This document shows positions 3,997 through 5,295 of a stretch of DNA of 5,295 nt, in pieces (position 1 is the first letter of the stretch; the number at the start of each line of letters is the position of its first letter). The notes under the pieces were generated by a model, which did not search any database, had not been told where the DNA came from, and worked only from the letters and a program-made list of their open reading frames with translations. The DNA comes from Deltaproteobacteria bacterium (GTDB lineage Bacteria > Desulfobacterota > Syntrophia > Syntrophales > UBA5619): assembly GCA_021372695.1 (NCBI GenBank), contig JAJFTY010000222.1, forward strand, positions 1 to 5,295, read 5' to 3'. A program made the translations under genes and the position numbers.

Positions 3997-5295
3997 ATGA
4001 GCCAGATAGCCGCCGCGGAGAAGCCGCACCGGATCAAGGAGCCGAAGAACCTCTCCCCGAGGATCGCCTGGCTCCGGGACTACTACTTCCGGGGAGCCAA
4101 GCGTCCCTGGAACAACGAGTTCACCGCCTGGACCACGGGCACGCCCTGGGACGTCCAGTTCGACGAGATGACCTTCTACATCGTCCCCGAGACCTACCCC
4201 TTCCTCCAGACCTTCCGCTCCTCGATGCAGCAGGCGGCGCGGGCCGTTCCGCTCCATCCCGATTTCTGGAGCTGGAGCCTCCCTGAGCGCAAGGCCTGGT
4301 TTATCCGGGAGGTGATGGTGAACCGTGTGCCCCGGGAGATCCTGCCCGGGGACCTGATCGCGGGCGGCCGCTTCAACATCCAGGCCTCCAAATGCTGGAC
4401 GAAGGAGGAGGCGAAGGAGCGCGACGGGCTGATCTACGGGAAGCGGGGAGCGCGGGCGCGGATGAAGTGGTTCCACGACCACGGCTACGGGAACGCCGGG
4501 GCCACGAGCGGCCACCTGATCCCCGGCTACGAGCGGGCGCTCAAGCTGGGCTGGCGGGGGATCCGGGAGAAGATCGTCTATCACTACGATCGGCTCGGCG
4601 AAGCGGAGAAGGCCGGCCCCCGGGGCGCTCAGCTTCGCGCCATGATGACCGCCGCCTCCATGCCCGGCGGACTGGCGGCGAAGTACGCCGTGCTCTGCGA
4701 AGAGCAGGCCGCCGCTGAGACAGAACCGGGCCGCCGGGAAGAGCTCCGGCAGATGGCAGCGAACGTCCGCCGCGTTCCCGAGGAACCGGCCAGCACCTTC
4801 TGGGAGGCGGTGCAGGCGCTCTGGCTCACCCACATGCTCGTCATGAGCGACGAGAACTACCCCGGCCCGGGCGTCTCCTTCGGCCGGATCGACCAGTACC
4901 TTTACCCCTACTGGCAGAAGTCTCTGGACGAGGGGATGGACCGCGAATTCGGCAAGGAGATCCTGAAGTGCCTCTGGGTCCACGCGAACACCGCCTACGA
5001 CGCGATGATCCGCGTGGGCAACAACGGCATCACCGCGGGCTACGGCCAACTCATCACCCTCTCCGGCCGGGGAGCCGGCGGGAGGGACATGACGAACGAT
5101 CTCACCTGCGCGATCCTGGAGGTCATCGACGAGATGACGCCGATGCTCGAGCCCAAGCCCAACGTCCGGCTCCACCGGGAGAGCCCCGATGCGCTCCTCG
5201 ACCGGGTGGTGGAGATGATCTCCACGAGCCAGGGCGCCCCCTTCCTGCTCAATTTCGACGAACGCTCCATGGCGGGCATGATGCGCGAGGCCACG
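3997..5295 (+). CDS. glycyl radical enzyme, pyruvate formate-lyase-like family (5' part, substrate unknown)
   Basis: The first 433 residues are present; these enzymes are typically around 800 residues, so the C-terminal half is off the window, including the active-site Cys and the glycyl radical loop. Hallmarks of the large-subunit PFL domain are visible: ERKAWFIREV..VPREILPGDLIAGG (97-124), SGHLIPGYERALKLGWRGI (171-189), and RVPEEPASTFWEAVQALWLTH (259-279). VSFGRIDQYLYPYW (293-306) and PFLLNFDERSM (415-425) follow. The SFGR.DQYLYPY block is shared by non-PFL members (dehydratases, C-C, C-N or C-S lyases, decarboxylases, X-succinate synthases). The N-terminal 90 residues, rich in aromatics (PWNNEFTAWTTGTPWDVQF, 37-55), do not match any characterised member I can recall. 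Such enzymes act in the anaerobic cytoplasm and need a radical-SAM activase, usually encoded next door; none is visible here. GGAGG at 3987-3991 lies five bases before the ATG. Confidence 0.87.
   Translation, partial: MSQIAAAEKPHRIKEPKNLSPRIAWLRDYYFRGAKRPWNNEFTAWTTGTPWDVQFDEMTFYIVPETYPFLQTFRSSMQQAARAVPLHPDFWSWSLPERKAWFIREVMVNRVPREILPGDLIAGGRFNIQASKCWTKEEAKERDGLIYGKRGARARMKWFHDHGYGNAGATSGHLIPGYERALKLGWRGIREKIVYHYDRLGEAEKAGPRGAQLRAMMTAASMPGGLAAKYAVLCEEQAAAETEPGRREELRQMAANVRRVPEEPASTFWEAVQALWLTHMLVMSDENYPGPGVSFGRIDQYLYPYWQKSLDEGMDREFGKEILKCLWVHANTAYDAMIRVGNNGITAGYGQLITLSGRGAGGRDMTNDLTCAILEVIDEMTPMLEPKPNVRLHRESPDALLDRVVEMISTSQGAPFLLNFDERSMAGMMREAT

Noticed and set aside
3793..5175. Long minus-strand open frame of 460 codons opposite the GRE gene.
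   Set aside because: It is rich in Arg, Gly, Pro and Val as expected for the antisense of GC-rich coding DNA. The plus frame carries clear GRE motifs, a promoter and a ribosome binding site.
1..5295. CRISPR array, tRNA/rRNA genes, insertion-sequence ends or direct repeats marking an attachment site.
   Set aside because: Reading by eye found no regularly spaced repeats, cloverleaf-like sequence, transposase motifs or matching flanking repeats around the AT-rich islet.

Overview
The window is a mosaic of GC-rich, high-quality coding sequence interrupted by an AT-richer islet. By direct count, the 60 bases from 4021 are 67% G+C and the 60 bases from 1021 are 43%. The best taxonomic clue is the PfkB-family kinase, whose N-terminus resembles kinases I recall from Geobacter and other deltaproteobacteria (Desulfobacterota). 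A large oxygen-sensitive glycyl radical enzyme (GRE) fits an anaerobe of that kind. This placement is inference from recalled sequences; no search was run.

Layout. (1) 1-324, minus strand: start of a protein with a DnaQ-like exonuclease fold whose catalytic acidic residues are missing, possibly the N-terminal domain of a DinG-type helicase; a candidate sigma70 promoter lies at 396-424. (2) 425 to about 740: a gap with no convincing gene. (3) 807-1877, plus strand: a single-domain RelA/SpoT-type nucleotide pyrophosphokinase with an unassigned helical C-terminal region, in AT-richer DNA and preceded by an operator-like inverted repeat. (4) 1855-2232: an overlapping 42-codon ORF, then an HTH piece that resembles the C-terminus of HTH-bearing HicB-type antitoxins. 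This looks like toxin-antitoxin debris or a very compact operon tail. (5) 2311-2676, plus strand: a small cupin protein. (6) 2802-3719, minus strand: PfkB-family sugar/nucleoside kinase. (7) 3720-3996: a divergent promoter region with two strong sigma70-type promoters whose -35 boxes and spacers are near copies of each other in inverted orientation. (8) 3997-5295, plus strand: the first 433 residues of a pyruvate formate-lyase-like GRE that runs off the window.

How they fit together. The kinase and the GRE are divergently transcribed from similar promoters and could share a regulator. The alarmone-synthetase islet looks like an accessory insertion between housekeeping-type genes: its composition differs, an antitoxin-like fragment sits beside it, and it has no functional link to its neighbours. 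Whether the synthetase makes (p)ppGpp or acts as a growth-inhibiting enzyme of the toxSAS type cannot be decided from sequence alone.
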